Positions 56,527 to 64,000 of a stretch of 64,000 bases of DNA are shown here, piece by piece; within the stretch, counting starts at the first letter, position 1; every line of letters begins with the position of its first letter. Below the pieces are notes generated by a model. That model searched no databases. It worked only from the letters and a program-made list of their open reading frames with translations, and was not told the DNA's origin. A program made the translations under genes and the position numbers. This DNA comes from Rothia amarae (GTDB taxonomy: Bacteria; Actinomycetota; Actinomycetes; Actinomycetales; Micrococcaceae). The DNA lies in contig NZ_CP061538.1 in assembly GCF_014705945.2 (NCBI RefSeq), positions 1,364,001 through 1,428,000 on the forward strand, read 5' to 3'.

Positions 56527-57372
56527 CTAAAGTCGAGCAGCTTGAATGGGCGAGACCAAGATAGCGCGAGCGCCAATCTCGTAGAGCTCATCCATAATTT
56601 TGTTGACGGCAGTTCGCGGAACCATGGAGCGAACAGCCACCCAGCCGTCGCGTTCCAGCGGCGAAATGGTAGGCGCTTCGAGCCCAGGAGTAATGGCGGT
56701 AGCGCGGGGCAGTAAAGCCTGGTCGATGTCGTAGTCCATCAGGACATACTGGCGGGCAATCAAAACGCCACGCAGGCGGCGTGCCAACTTATCTAATCCG
56801 CTCCTATCTTCAACACCAGCGCGTTTGATGAGCAAAGCCTCGCTCTTCATCAGAGCTTCCCCAAAGGGTTCTAGCCCCGCAGCACGCATAGTATTGCCGG
56901 TTTCTACGACGTCGGCGATGGCGTCGGCTACTCCCAGTCGGATGGAGGATTCGATGGCGCCATCCAAACGAGTCACTGCGGCATCAATGTTATTTTCCTG
57001 CAGATAACGACGCACCAGCTTGGAATAAGAGGTTGCAATCCGTTTGCCGTTGAGCTGCTCGATTGAAGTGAATTTACCTTTTGGACCAGCGAAGTGAAAA
57101 GTTGAACGCGCAAAATCTAACCCCATCACCTCTTGGGCAGGTGCTTCAGAATCCTGCAATAAATCGCGACCGGTGATGCCGACGTCGAGCGTTCCTTTAC
57201 CCACATACACTGCGATATCGCGGGGGCGAAGGTAGAAGAACTCGACGTCGTTCTCGGCATCGGCAATAACCAACTCGCGCGAATCACGGCGCTGAAGATA
57301 GCCAGATTCTTTGAGCATTTGAGTGGCAGCTTCAGAGAGGGCGCCTTTATTGGGTACAGCTACACGCAACAT
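56527..57372 (-). CDS. hisG: ATP phosphoribosyltransferase (long form)
   Basis: First step of histidine synthesis, joining ATP and PRPP; 281 aa, the long HisG form with its own C-terminal regulatory domain ([17 protein letters not shown]). Catalytic blocks are [16 protein letters not shown] and VGITGRDLL, and the PRPP loop [15 protein letters not shown]. No HisZ partner is needed. ATG 57372 with AGGA eight bases upstream; hisE lies 17 bp upstream. Confidence 0.96.
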   Translation of the reverse strand: MLRVAVPNKGALSEAATQMLKESGYLQRRDSRELVIADAENDVEFFYLRPRDIAVYVGKGTLDVGITGRDLLQDSEAPAQEVMGLDFARSTFHFAGPKGKFTSIEQLNGKRIATSYSKLVRRYLQENNIDAAVTRLDGAIESSIRLGVADAIADVVETGNTMRAAGLEPFGEALMKSEALLIKRAGVEDRSGLDKLARRLRGVLIARQYVLMDYDIDQALLPRATAITPGLEAPTISPLERDGWVAVRSMVPRTAVNKIMDELYEIGARAILVSPIQAARL

Positions 57373-57388
57373 GATGAAATCCTAGAAT

Positions 57389-57652
57389 TTAGAGGTACTT
57401 ATAGATATCTTCGGGAGTCAGTCCCTTGGCGATCATCATGACCTGCAAATGATAAATCAGTTGCGAGGCTTCCTCTGCGAATTCGGCGTCGGATTGAAAT
57501 TCTGCAGCCATCCATACTTCTGCAGCTTCTTCTACAATCTTCTTGCCAATCCCGTGCACGCCGGAATCCAGTTCGGCAACGGTACCTGAACCTTCGGGGC
57601 GTTCTGAGGCTTTATCGGTGAGCTCTGCAAAAAGCGAATCAAATGTTTTCAC
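57389..57652 (-). CDS. hisE: Phosphoribosyl-ATP pyrophosphatase
   Basis: Second step of histidine synthesis, removing pyrophosphate; 87 aa, typical. Metal-binding acidic helices are [17 protein letters not shown] and [17 protein letters not shown] 57652 has no good ribosome site, but TACAGT lies six bases before it with TTAACC 17 bp further up, so the mRNA may start at the codon. It heads the hisE-hisG-hisF transcript. Confidence 0.94.
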   Translation of the reverse strand: MKTFDSLFAELTDKASERPEGSGTVAELDSGVHGIGKKIVEEAAEVWMAAEFQSDAEFAEEASQLIYHLQVMMIAKGLTPEDIYKYL

Positions 57653-57658
57653 TCTTCT

Positions 57659-57687
57659 ACTGTATGTGATGAAGAGCTCTCGGTTAA
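57659..57687 (-). promoter_or_regulatory. Probable leaderless promoter of hisE
   Basis: On the minus strand TTAACC and TACAGT (57659-57664) are 17 bp apart; the -10 is six bases from the GTG start. Confidence 0.45.
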
Positions 57688-57732
57688 AGGAAACCCCGCA
57701 TTTTTCTCAGATGCAAAACACGGGAATTTTTC

Positions 57733-59106
57733 TTATTTATGAATAGAACGGCTAAACGGTCTGCTAAAGACGGGCAAAATAACGTCTTGGGCATTTCGTT
57801 CTTCCACCATGATTTTGTTGAACACTTTTCCCGGGTATCTGTGGGTAAATTGCCGTTTACGAATAGCCCACATGGATTCAGAGACAATCATCTGACCTGT
57901 AGTTCCGCCCACTGAGAGACAGTAGAAAAGGACCAGTGCTTCTTTAAGGATGCTGAAAGAATCCGGCTCGTTGTACAGCGAGCCCAGCATGCCCTGGTAA
58001 AGCATCATCCCCGGAATCAGCGGCAGAAGAGCCAGCATCATAATGGCGTTGGAAGTGAGATGGATTTGTTTGGAGATAAGTACTCCTACTGCCCCCACAC
58101 AAATTGATGCCACGGTGGTAGCGGTGAAAGGGCTAAAGGGCAAAACATTGCCAATGACGAAGTGCAACAGCGTGGCACCCAATCCTAAACCGCCCAGTAT
58201 GAGCAGGCGCAAATTCCTCCCACCGCTTGCCAAAGAAAAGCCAGCGGTGACCAGCGCCGCGCCCACCATTTGCTTCAGCAGCGGGGTGGTCTCTGAACTG
58301 AGTGGTTGCAAGTAAGTGAAATCTTCGTTCAAGAAATGATTCATCAATCCCATGCATACAGCCACACCGGAGACCAGGCCGGCTGTGGACATAGTTGCCT
58401 CAACCATACGTCCAGTAGCTGAAAGGTACCAGCCCATCATGGCATCCTGAGTTGCTCCGTAGACAGCAATTCCAGCAAGCTGCCCCGCAAGAGCTGAAAC
58501 GATGCAAACAGCCACAGAATCAGCTGAAGTAATAAGGCAATAGATAGTTGCAATAAAAACAGCGATAAAACCGGCCAACGCATACCTAAAAATCCCAGGT
58601 ACGCGAGATCGATCCAACGTGTTGAAGCTGATGGATACAAAGAGGGCAGTAATAGCAGCGCCCACCATGGTCAAAGTCTGTGCATTCAGAAGCAGGCTAA
58701 AGCCTCCGCCCAAAATTCCAAACCCCAGAGTAACCGCTAGGTTGGAAGGCTCAGACTGACGGTCGATTCTGCGCTCCAGCTCCTGATGGGCCTCTTCAAG
58801 AGTCAGCCGCTTGAGCAAGTAATCAGCGACTATTTCTTCTGTGGTGCTTCGCCATCCGATATTAAGAACGCCTGGGGCTATTTCGTGCATATCGGTATAA
58901 GGTATGCCGTCGATTCCATCTGTGTCACTGACCGAAAGCTGCCCCAGAGTCACGCTCACCGTAACGTTCTGTTTGCCTTCAGCTTGGGCAATGGCAAGAA
59001 GAGTTCTCGTGGTGGACGCCGAGCTCGCACCACTGCGAATCAAGGAGTCCCCCACGAGAATCATAAAGTCGTAGATTCGGTGTTGGGTGGTCATTGAATT
59101 GACCAT
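57733..59106 (-). CDS. ThrE-family threonine/serine exporter
   Basis: Integral membrane protein of about 457 aa with roughly ten helices, matching the ThrE family: an N-terminal DUF1212-type part (residues 1-260) and a C-terminal ThrE_2-type part. It exports threonine or serine by proton motive force in characterised members; other substrates are possible. Start uncertain: TTG 59115, ATG 59106 and ATG 59094 are in frame with no clear ribosome site. It lies 73 bp from ribH in the same direction and may be the end of the riboflavin operon. The 80-bp gap to hisE contains no gene. Confidence 0.87.
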   Translation of the reverse strand: MVNSMTTQHRIYDFMILVGDSLIRSGASSASTTRTLLAIAQAEGKQNVTVSVTLGQLSVSDTDGIDGIPYTDMHEIAPGVLNIGWRSTTEEIVADYLLKRLTLEEAHQELERRIDRQSEPSNLAVTLGFGILGGGFSLLLNAQTLTMVGAAITALFVSISFNTLDRSRVPGIFRYALAGFIAVFIATIYCLITSADSVAVCIVSALAGQLAGIAVYGATQDAMMGWYLSATGRMVEATMSTAGLVSGVAVCMGLMNHFLNEDFTYLQPLSSETTPLLKQMVGAALVTAGFSLASGGRNLRLLILGGLGLGATLLHFVIGNVLPFSPFTATTVASICVGAVGVLISKQIHLTSNAIMMLALLPLIPGMMLYQGMLGSLYNEPDSFSILKEALVLFYCLSVGGTTGQMIVSESMWAIRKRQFTHRYPGKVFNKIMVEERNAQDVILPVFSRPFSRSIHK

Positions 59107-59187
59107 ACTAGGCAACTCGTTGTTAACAATCTTTATCGACCCGTACTTTGAGCGAACTTTTCAGCCCACATGAACCGCCGTCCGCAA

Positions 59188-59664
59188 TTAGGATAGGTTT
59201 TTCAAAAGTAAGGCAGTCTCTAGAGCAGCTGCGGTTGCTTCATATCCCTTATCTTCTGAGGAGCCTTCCAGTCCGGCGCGCTCTAGCGCTTGTTGTTCAT
59301 TGTCGCATGTCAGCACTCCAAAGCCCACAGGAGTTTTGGAGTTGACTGATACCTGAGTGAGGCCTTGTGTTGCTGATTGGCATACATAATCAAAGTGCGG
59401 AGTTCCGCCGCGAATTACCACGCCTAGAGCCACAACGGCGTCGTGTGATTCTGCTAGCTGAGCTGCTGCCACTGAGAGTTCGAAAGTGCCTGGGACCCGT
59501 ACCAGCGTAGGGTTCTTGATACCGGCATCGGCAGTTGCGCGCTGTCCACCGGCAACTAAACCATCCATCACGGTGGTATGCCAAGACGCCGCAATAATGG
59601 CAACTTTTAAATCTTTCATGGTTTCTGGATTCAAGGTGGTGGGTGCTGCGCCTGCGCCGCTCAT
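59188..59664 (-). CDS. ribH: Lumazine synthase (6,7-dimethyl-8-ribityllumazine synthase)
   Basis: 158 aa; condenses the pyrimidine with dihydroxybutanone phosphate to give the lumazine that RibE converts to riboflavin. Family blocks are [32 protein letters not shown] (catalytic His) and [22 protein letters not shown] 59664 overlaps the ribA stop by four bases. Normal icosahedral-type length. Confidence 0.96.
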   Translation of the reverse strand: MSGAGAAPTTLNPETMKDLKVAIIAASWHTTVMDGLVAGGQRATADAGIKNPTLVRVPGTFELSVAAAQLAESHDAVVALGVVIRGGTPHFDYVCQSATQGLTQVSVNSKTPVGFGVLTCDNEQQALERAGLEGSSEDKGYEATAAALETALLLKNLS

Positions 59665-60383
59665 GGTGTGTCCTTCTGATGGTGGGATGGAGTGAGCAAA
59701 TGGTTCATCCGCTCACGTTTAGTTTCTAAGTAGGTATGGTTTTCGGGGCGGGGTTCAATTTCATCAGAGATCAAACCGCTGATTCTGATTCCCAATTCTA
59801 AAAGTGCTTGTTTCTTAGCGGGATTATTGCTGATGAGCTGAATAGTGTCCAGTCCCAACGCTCGGAGAATCACGGCAGTCTGCCGGTAGTCTCGTTGGTC
59901 TGCTGCGAGTCCTTGGGCAAGGTTGGCATCGACGGTATCAAGACCCTCACTCTGCAGACTATAGGCGCGGAGCTTATTTACTAGACCTATCCCTCGTCCT
60001 TCATGTTGCCGGACGTAAATCAGGTAACCGCCTCGTTCTTGAATGATGCGAAGACCCTGAGCTAGCTGCGCACCGCAGTCGCAGCGAAAAGACCCGAAGA
60101 TATCACCGGTGGCACATTCTGAATGAATACGAACGGCGGGACCGAATAATCGCGCATCGTTTTTATCTCCAGAAACAGTTCTAGGGTTTCCCTCCGCATC
60201 AACTGCTTGGAGGGAAAGATGCTCGCTGCCGTCGGCAAACTGCCATGCCATCATCTTAAAGTGACCGTGCGCTGTAGGAACGCAGACTGCGGGGCTCTGC
60301 GCTATCAGGCGGGGCTTAACTACAGGAGTCAGCTCTTTCGAATCCGGCTGCTCAATCTTTCGCGTTTGTTGGTATTCGTTCAT
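59661..60383 (-). CDS. ribA: GTP cyclohydrolase II, stand-alone
   Basis: First step of riboflavin synthesis, opening GTP; 240 aa. Zinc Cys ligands are in [20 protein letters not shown]; further blocks are [16 protein letters not shown] and [16 protein letters not shown]. Usually this domain is fused to DHBP synthase as RibBA in this phylum; here it is a separate gene whose ATG overlaps the end of the upstream fusion by four bases, as if the RibBA junction had been split. Its first roughly 35 residues are unconserved. Confidence 0.94.
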   Translation of the reverse strand: MNEYQQTRKIEQPDSKELTPVVKPRLIAQSPAVCVPTAHGHFKMMAWQFADGSEHLSLQAVDAEGNPRTVSGDKNDARLFGPAVRIHSECATGDIFGSFRCDCGAQLAQGLRIIQERGGYLIYVRQHEGRGIGLVNKLRAYSLQSEGLDTVDANLAQGLAADQRDYRQTAVILRALGLDTIQLISNNPAKKQALLELGIRISGLISDEIEPRPENHTYLETKRERMNHLLTPSHHQKDTP

Positions 60384-61678
60384 CGATTCCCCTGAACATA
60401 CTGCGCTAAATCTTCAATCGAAATCATAGGCAGGTTATGTTCGGTGGCGAAAGTTCGCAGAGCATCAAATCGCATCATCGACCCATCGTCATGAACTAAT
60501 TCGGCGATGACGCCTACACCCGATAGCCCTGCTAGGGTACACAGTTCCACTGCAGCTTCAGTGTGTCCGGGGCGTTCGTTGACGCCGCCGTCCACAGCAC
60601 GTAAGGGGAAGATATGCCCGGGGCGGGTCAATGACGCCGCTCCAGACTGTGCATCAGCTAAGATACGCGCGGTCAGTGCCCGGTCGGCAGCAGAAATCCC
60701 GGTGGAAATTCCATCTGCCGCATCACAGGAAACGGTGTATGCGGTTCCCTTGGGGTCCTGATTGTGGGCAAGCATTGGAGGAAGATTCAGCTTATCGGCG
60801 CGCGCACCGGGCAATGGCGTGCAAATTACCCCGGACGTATAGCGGATGGTGAATCCCATGAGCTCGGAAGTAGCATGTTCTGCGGCGAAGATAATATCGC
60901 CTTCGTTCTCGCGGTTCTCATCGTCCACTACAACCACAGCGCGACCGTTGGCAATCGCGTCCACCGCTTCGTTCACCGTATTGAGATGGATACGATTCTG
61001 GTACTGCTCGGCAAGTTCAGGTTGAACGGTGATTCCGGCGGTAAAAGTAGAGAATTCCAGGAGGCGCTGAACGTATTTGGCGAGCGCATCGGTTTCAAGG
61101 TTGACCGTGTCACCTACCTGGATTTCCCCTAAAACAGTAGCTTCGAGGGTAGCTGGAATGAGGCCGACTTCAAACCAACTATGATCGGCGGAGGCTGGGG
61201 AAACGGCGGTGACAGTCAACGAAGTGCCGTTGACAGCAATAGAACCTTTTTCGGTCAGGTGAGCAGCTAAGCGGGTAGGAATATCAAAGCGAATCGTTCG
61301 CCAGCTTTCATGCTCGGTGACGGCAGCCACGGTGCCTACCCCGTCCACATGTCCCTGCACTACGTGGCCATCAAACCTGCCGCCCGCTGGCATGCAGCGT
61401 TCCAAATTTACGCGAGTACCAGGTTGCATCTTCCCTAAGTTGGTGCGTGCGAGCGTTTCACCCATCACGTCAGCGACGAAGATGCCCGGCTGCACGTTCT
61501 CCGTGCGTGTAGCGGTGAGGCACACTCCGTTGACTGCCAGCGATCCACCGTGTTCCAGATCGTCGACAATCTCACCTGCTTGAATAGTAATCACCGCAGA
61601 TTCTTGGTCCCCGACAGAGTTCACAGCGGGTTCGATTTTTTCTACTGAGCCAACGGCTCCGATGATACCTGTAAACAT
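60380..61678 (-). CDS. Fusion of riboflavin synthase (RibE) and DHBP synthase (RibB)
   Basis: Two-enzyme fusion of 432 aa. Residues 1 to about 205 are riboflavin synthase with two lumazine-binding repeats (MFTGIIGAVGSVEK, NGVCLTAT; then GHVVQGHVDGVGT and VNGTSLTVT). From about residue 235 there is DHBP synthase (DDENRENEGDIIFAAEHAT, metal-binding region, and RPGHIFPL with catalytic residues). ATG 61678 is chosen because FTGIIG is the universal RibE start; a start 11 codons earlier is less natural. The usual arrangement in this phylum is RibE alone and RibBA fused. Co-transcribed with ribD and ribA. Confidence 0.92.
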   Translation of the reverse strand: MFTGIIGAVGSVEKIEPAVNSVGDQESAVITIQAGEIVDDLEHGGSLAVNGVCLTATRTENVQPGIFVADVMGETLARTNLGKMQPGTRVNLERCMPAGGRFDGHVVQGHVDGVGTVAAVTEHESWRTIRFDIPTRLAAHLTEKGSIAVNGTSLTVTAVSPASADHSWFEVGLIPATLEATVLGEIQVGDTVNLETDALAKYVQRLLEFSTFTAGITVQPELAEQYQNRIHLNTVNEAVDAIANGRAVVVVDDENRENEGDIIFAAEHATSELMGFTIRYTSGVICTPLPGARADKLNLPPMLAHNQDPKGTAYTVSCDAADGISTGISAADRALTARILADAQSGAASLTRPGHIFPLRAVDGGVNERPGHTEAAVELCTLAGLSGVGVIAELVHDDGSMMRFDALRTFATEHNLPMISIEDLAQYVQGNR

Positions 61679-61700
61679 AGTTTTCTCTTCTTTCAAATAC

Positions 61701-62771
61701 TTAGTGAGCACCCGGCGCTAGATGCACTCGGAGGTCATCCCCCAAGCGAGTGAGCGCCGGAGTCATACCTAAATCATCCAGTTCCCAGCGGCGCACCTGC
61801 GCCAGAGTCTCAATGCCCAAATCGGGAATGGCGCTCTTGCCTGTACCTAGAATTTTGGGGGCTTGATACCAAAAGATTTCGTCCACCGCATCAGCGTCTA
61901 AAAAGGCCGAAATAATGGTGGGTCCACCTTCAATCAACAGGTGCTTGACGCCGCGTCGTTGCAGTTCGGCCAGCACGACGCGCGGGTTCCGAGTCGCTAT
62001 ATGCAGAAAGTTTTCTGGTTGCCCATCGGCGGTCTTATCATCCAGCTTCCGCTCCCCCATCACCACGCGCAGTGGCTGATGGGGCAGGTTGTTCCCTTGT
62101 GCATCTCTGGCGGTCAGACGGGGCTGGTCATCAAAGAACGTCTGAGTTCCCACCACGATGGCATCAACACGAGCACGAATTGAATGGCCGTCTAATCGCG
62201 CCTCAGCCCCCGTAATCCATTGGCTGCTGCCATCTGCTGCCGCAATATAGCCGTCAAGAGTTGAAGCGATTTTGGCGCTTACCCAGGGGCGAGCGGAGGA
62301 TGTCGTGTCAAACCATCGGCGGTTTAGTTTCTGCGCTGCTGTACTCAGCAACCCCGATTCAACGTTCACTCCACGGGATGCAAGATACTGTGCCCCGCCT
62401 GAGGCTTGGCTGGTTCTGTCTGCTTCTGAAAACGTCACCGATGCAATACCAGCATCTGCAATAGCGTGGGAGCAGGGACCGGTTCTACCGGTGTGGTTGC
62501 AAGGTTCTAGTGTCACAAACATGTGCGCACCGGTCACGTCGATTCCCCGGTCACGGGCGTTAGCCAGGGCATCGGCTTCTGCATGTGCGGTGCCTGCTCC
62601 GCGGTGCCATCCTGCGGTGAGGAACCGCCCCTCGGCGTCGCATATAACAGCGCCCACTAGTGGGTTTGCCCCGCGCACCCCCTGGGATGCCGCTTCTAAA
62701 GCCAGGCTCATAGCTGAGTTTTCACTCAAATAAGTTCCGTGCTTGGGTAAATGCAAGAGCTTAGCGTTCAT
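61701..62771 (-). CDS. ribD: Riboflavin biosynthesis deaminase/reductase RibD
   Basis: 356 aa; N-terminal deaminase with zinc ligands in GTAHAEADALA and EPCNHTGRTGPCSHA, then C-terminal NADPH-dependent reductase (LLIEGGPTIISAF). Carries out the second and third steps of the pathway. The ATG overlaps the stop of the transporter gene upstream by 11 bp. Full length, no missing residues. Confidence 0.96.
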   Translation of the reverse strand: MNAKLLHLPKHGTYLSENSAMSLALEAASQGVRGANPLVGAVICDAEGRFLTAGWHRGAGTAHAEADALANARDRGIDVTGAHMFVTLEPCNHTGRTGPCSHAIADAGIASVTFSEADRTSQASGGAQYLASRGVNVESGLLSTAAQKLNRRWFDTTSSARPWVSAKIASTLDGYIAAADGSSQWITGAEARLDGHSIRARVDAIVVGTQTFFDDQPRLTARDAQGNNLPHQPLRVVMGERKLDDKTADGQPENFLHIATRNPRVVLAELQRRGVKHLLIEGGPTIISAFLDADAVDEIFWYQAPKILGTGKSAIPDLGIETLAQVRRWELDDLGMTPALTRLGDDLRVHLAPGAH

Positions 62772-63474
62772 GGGATGCTTCTACGGTATTGACAGTGGGG
62801 TCAGGAAAATTAGTCTCTACTTCAACGCGCGCCATTTCTCGGTTTCGAGTACGCCACCACACGAAGAAGCCGGTCAACGTAAAGATTCCGTAGAACACGT
62901 ACATCAGCGCGGTCGCATAGTAACCGGCAGACCATAGCAAAGGTACACCCACCAAATCTACGGCTACCCAAATGAGCCAGAATTCGACCCAGCCTCGCGC
63001 CATGCCGTAGGTCGCCAGCAATGACCCCATGAAAATCCATGCGTCTGACCACACGGGCTCGTAAGAACCGAGTGCTCGGAAAACAGGTGTCAAAAGACCG
63101 GTGCCCGCTATCATTGCTAAGATGAGAAACAGACGTTCTTTGCCGCTAGCCCAGTGGGGAACGACGGCAGAGCCGCCTTGATTCTTTGAAGCCTTCCACC
63201 GGTACCAGCCCCAGATTGAAACGGCAATAAACATGATTTGCCTGCCCGCTTGACCGAGCATATTGATGGCGTGGGGGGACCCAAAAACAGAGCCCAAAAA
63301 GACGGTGAAAAGAAGCGCATTCCCGGCGATTCCTACTGGCCACGCCCACACTTTACGTCTCATACCACCTAGCGCGCTGGCTAGACCGAATACATTTCCG
63401 AGGACTTCGCGCACCAACAGTGATTGATCGCCAATCTGCCACTGAGCGTCGAAGAGCCACCGCAGAAATTCCAT
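62761..63474 (-). CDS. PnuC-type riboflavin transporter (RibM-like)
   Basis: Integral membrane protein of 237 aa with seven or eight helices in the PnuC family; blocks include EVLGNVFGLASALGG and VYVFYGIFTLTGFFVWW-like YVFYGIFTLTGFFVWWRTR near the end. In actinobacteria such genes under FMN riboswitches take up riboflavin (RibM); its position behind the riboswitch makes that likely here. ATG 63474 with AAAGGG six bases upstream; longer starts overlap the leader. It is the first gene of the operon. Confidence 0.88.
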   Translation of the reverse strand: MEFLRWLFDAQWQIGDQSLLVREVLGNVFGLASALGGMRRKVWAWPVGIAGNALLFTVFLGSVFGSPHAINMLGQAGRQIMFIAVSIWGWYRWKASKNQGGSAVVPHWASGKERLFLILAMIAGTGLLTPVFRALGSYEPVWSDAWIFMGSLLATYGMARGWVEFWLIWVAVDLVGVPLLWSAGYYATALMYVFYGIFTLTGFFVWWRTRNREMARVEVETNFPDPTVNTVEASHER

Positions 63475-63602
63475 TGTTTCCCTTTCGCGGAGGCTCCGGG
63501 GAGAACAAAGCGTTTTCATGCGTGGACGCCCGTAGGAGCCCAAATCGGCACTCAAAGAACTCCTCCGGCTGGTGCCGGGGCGGGTTCTTAGAACGTTTTG
63601 TT

Positions 63603-63724
63603 CGTGCTACCTTCCATCCAGACTGTACTGTCGGTCTAGGAATTTCACCTAGCAGGCTCACGCTTGCGCGTAAGTTAGCGGACTATCACCGCCGGTTCGG
63701 AATTTCACCGGGTCCCGGAGCACG
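63603..63724 (-). promoter_or_regulatory. FMN riboswitch (RFN element)
   Basis: On the minus strand the full RFN set is present: GACCCGGTGAAATTCCGAAC, CGGCGGTGATAGTCCG, GAGCCTG, GGTGAAATTCC, ACCGACAGT and AGTCTGGATG. The closing helix is CGTGCT at 63719-63724 with AGCACG at 63603-63608. A hairpin further down (AAGAAC...GTTCTT) and a GC-rich block near the ribosome site are candidates for the switch platform. It should turn the riboflavin operon off when FMN is high. Confidence 0.93.
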
Positions 63725-63742
63725 ATTTTTAGTTGTGCTTTG

Positions 63743-63771
63743 ATTATGGCACAGAGATTTATTTGCCCCAA
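63743..63771 (-). promoter_or_regulatory. Promoter of the riboflavin operon
   Basis: On the minus strand TTGGGG (63766-63771) and CATAAT (63743-63748) are 17 bp apart, placing the start about 12 bases before the riboswitch. Confidence 0.7.
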
Positions 63772-63796
63772 GTAGGTGTACTCTTGGCAGGACTTG

Positions 63797-64000
63797 TCAG
63801 GGGCGCTCATCTGGGAAAGGCGTTCCGGGCAGGTGACTTCCGACAGATTCCTCCGAGGAGGACGGCGCGGCCAAACGGTTGGCTCGTTCCTGGGCTAATT
63901 TGACCGCTCGGTAGTTCACCTTGGCTCGCAATGCATCTCTTCGGAAACCGTTTTGCTGGAATGTATCGAGGGCTGCTTTGGCGTGCAAAACAGCCGAATC
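63797..64000 (-). CDS. Unidentified protein, C-terminal part (cut by window edge)
   Basis: The last 67 codons of a gene whose start lies past the right edge. The visible product (HAKAALDTFQQNGFRRDALR, then VNYRAVKLAQERANRL) is helical and basic, ending in a Ser/Pro-rich tail (PSSSEESVGSHLPGTPFPDE). Not recognised. It ends about 25 bp before the riboflavin promoter and is unlikely to share its transcript. Confidence 0.5.
   Translation of the reverse strand, partial: DSAVLHAKAALDTFQQNGFRRDALRAKVNYRAVKLAQERANRLAAPSSSEESVGSHLPGTPFPDERP

Noticed and set aside
57653-57732. Possible terminator after the ThrE-type exporter region
   Set aside because: Arms of the would-be hairpin share only a few pairs with internal mismatches; too weak to call.

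Overview
The window looks like the chromosome of a high- to medium-GC Gram-positive actinobacterium. I infer Micrococcaceae, most likely a Rothia-like organism. The inference rests on an ANTAR-domain response regulator, an HGxxPAAW-type small membrane protein, a Trp-associated membrane protein inside the trp cluster, a TIGR03085-type protein of the mycothiol-linked superfamily, a Ski2-like helicase with a DUF3516-type tail, and many GTG/TTG starts. No rRNA is present, and the species call is not proven by the sequence.

Layout. 1-4740 (minus): uvrA, a HAD phosphatase, plsC and the 5' part of uvrC. 4926-5612: a metallo-beta-lactamase hydrolase. 5720-11953 (minus): a heterodimeric ABC exporter, a phosphotransferase-fold kinase and fhs. 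12152-17421 (plus): a Ski2-like helicase, a prolyl-aminopeptidase-like hydrolase and a secreted beta-helix protein. 17504-26235: terC with a manganese-riboswitch-like leader, an NAD(P)-binding protein, uvrB, catalase, a BCCT transporter and coaE. 26335-28957: yigZ, an IS3-family element lying inside the loop of a transcription terminator, and a 99-bp tandem repeat array that copies the end of rpsA. 28933-35683: rpsA, a GNAT, polA, a thioesterase, a tiny membrane protein and an ANTAR regulator.

35907-40699 is a compact integrative element (about 4.7 kb) sitting in tRNA-Leu(CAA). It has a 50-bp direct repeat at its ends, paired arm-type integrase sites near both ends, a tyrosine integrase, a divergent pair of helix-turn-helix regulators with an operator between them, a PH-domain protein with a possibly degenerate ImmA-like front end, and several membrane proteins of unknown function. 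This is the main accessory region and the best candidate for an undescribed system. No primase, capsid or recognisable defence gene is visible in it.

40927-64000 returns to housekeeping: a lipoprotein, pyk, a flavodoxin-like protein, a secreted ExeM/NucH-type nuclease with three S-layer-homology repeats, then a long minus-strand cluster hisI-trpE-trp membrane protein-HGxxPAAW protein-trpC-trpB-trpA-lgt. After a TIGR03085-type gene come hisE-hisG-hisF with an exonuclease/endonuclease/phosphatase-family gene, a ThrE-type exporter, and a riboflavin operon driven by a clear promoter and FMN riboswitch. That operon carries a PnuC-like transporter, ribD, an unusual ribE-ribB fusion, a stand-alone ribA and ribH. 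The right edge cuts an unidentified gene.

How the parts work together: three nucleotide-excision-repair genes (uvrA, uvrB, uvrC) are present at two loci. The his and trp genes are interleaved but lack trpD, trpF and the remaining his genes here. The riboflavin operon encodes GTP cyclohydrolase II, deaminase/reductase, DHBP synthase, lumazine synthase and riboflavin synthase, plus uptake under FMN control.
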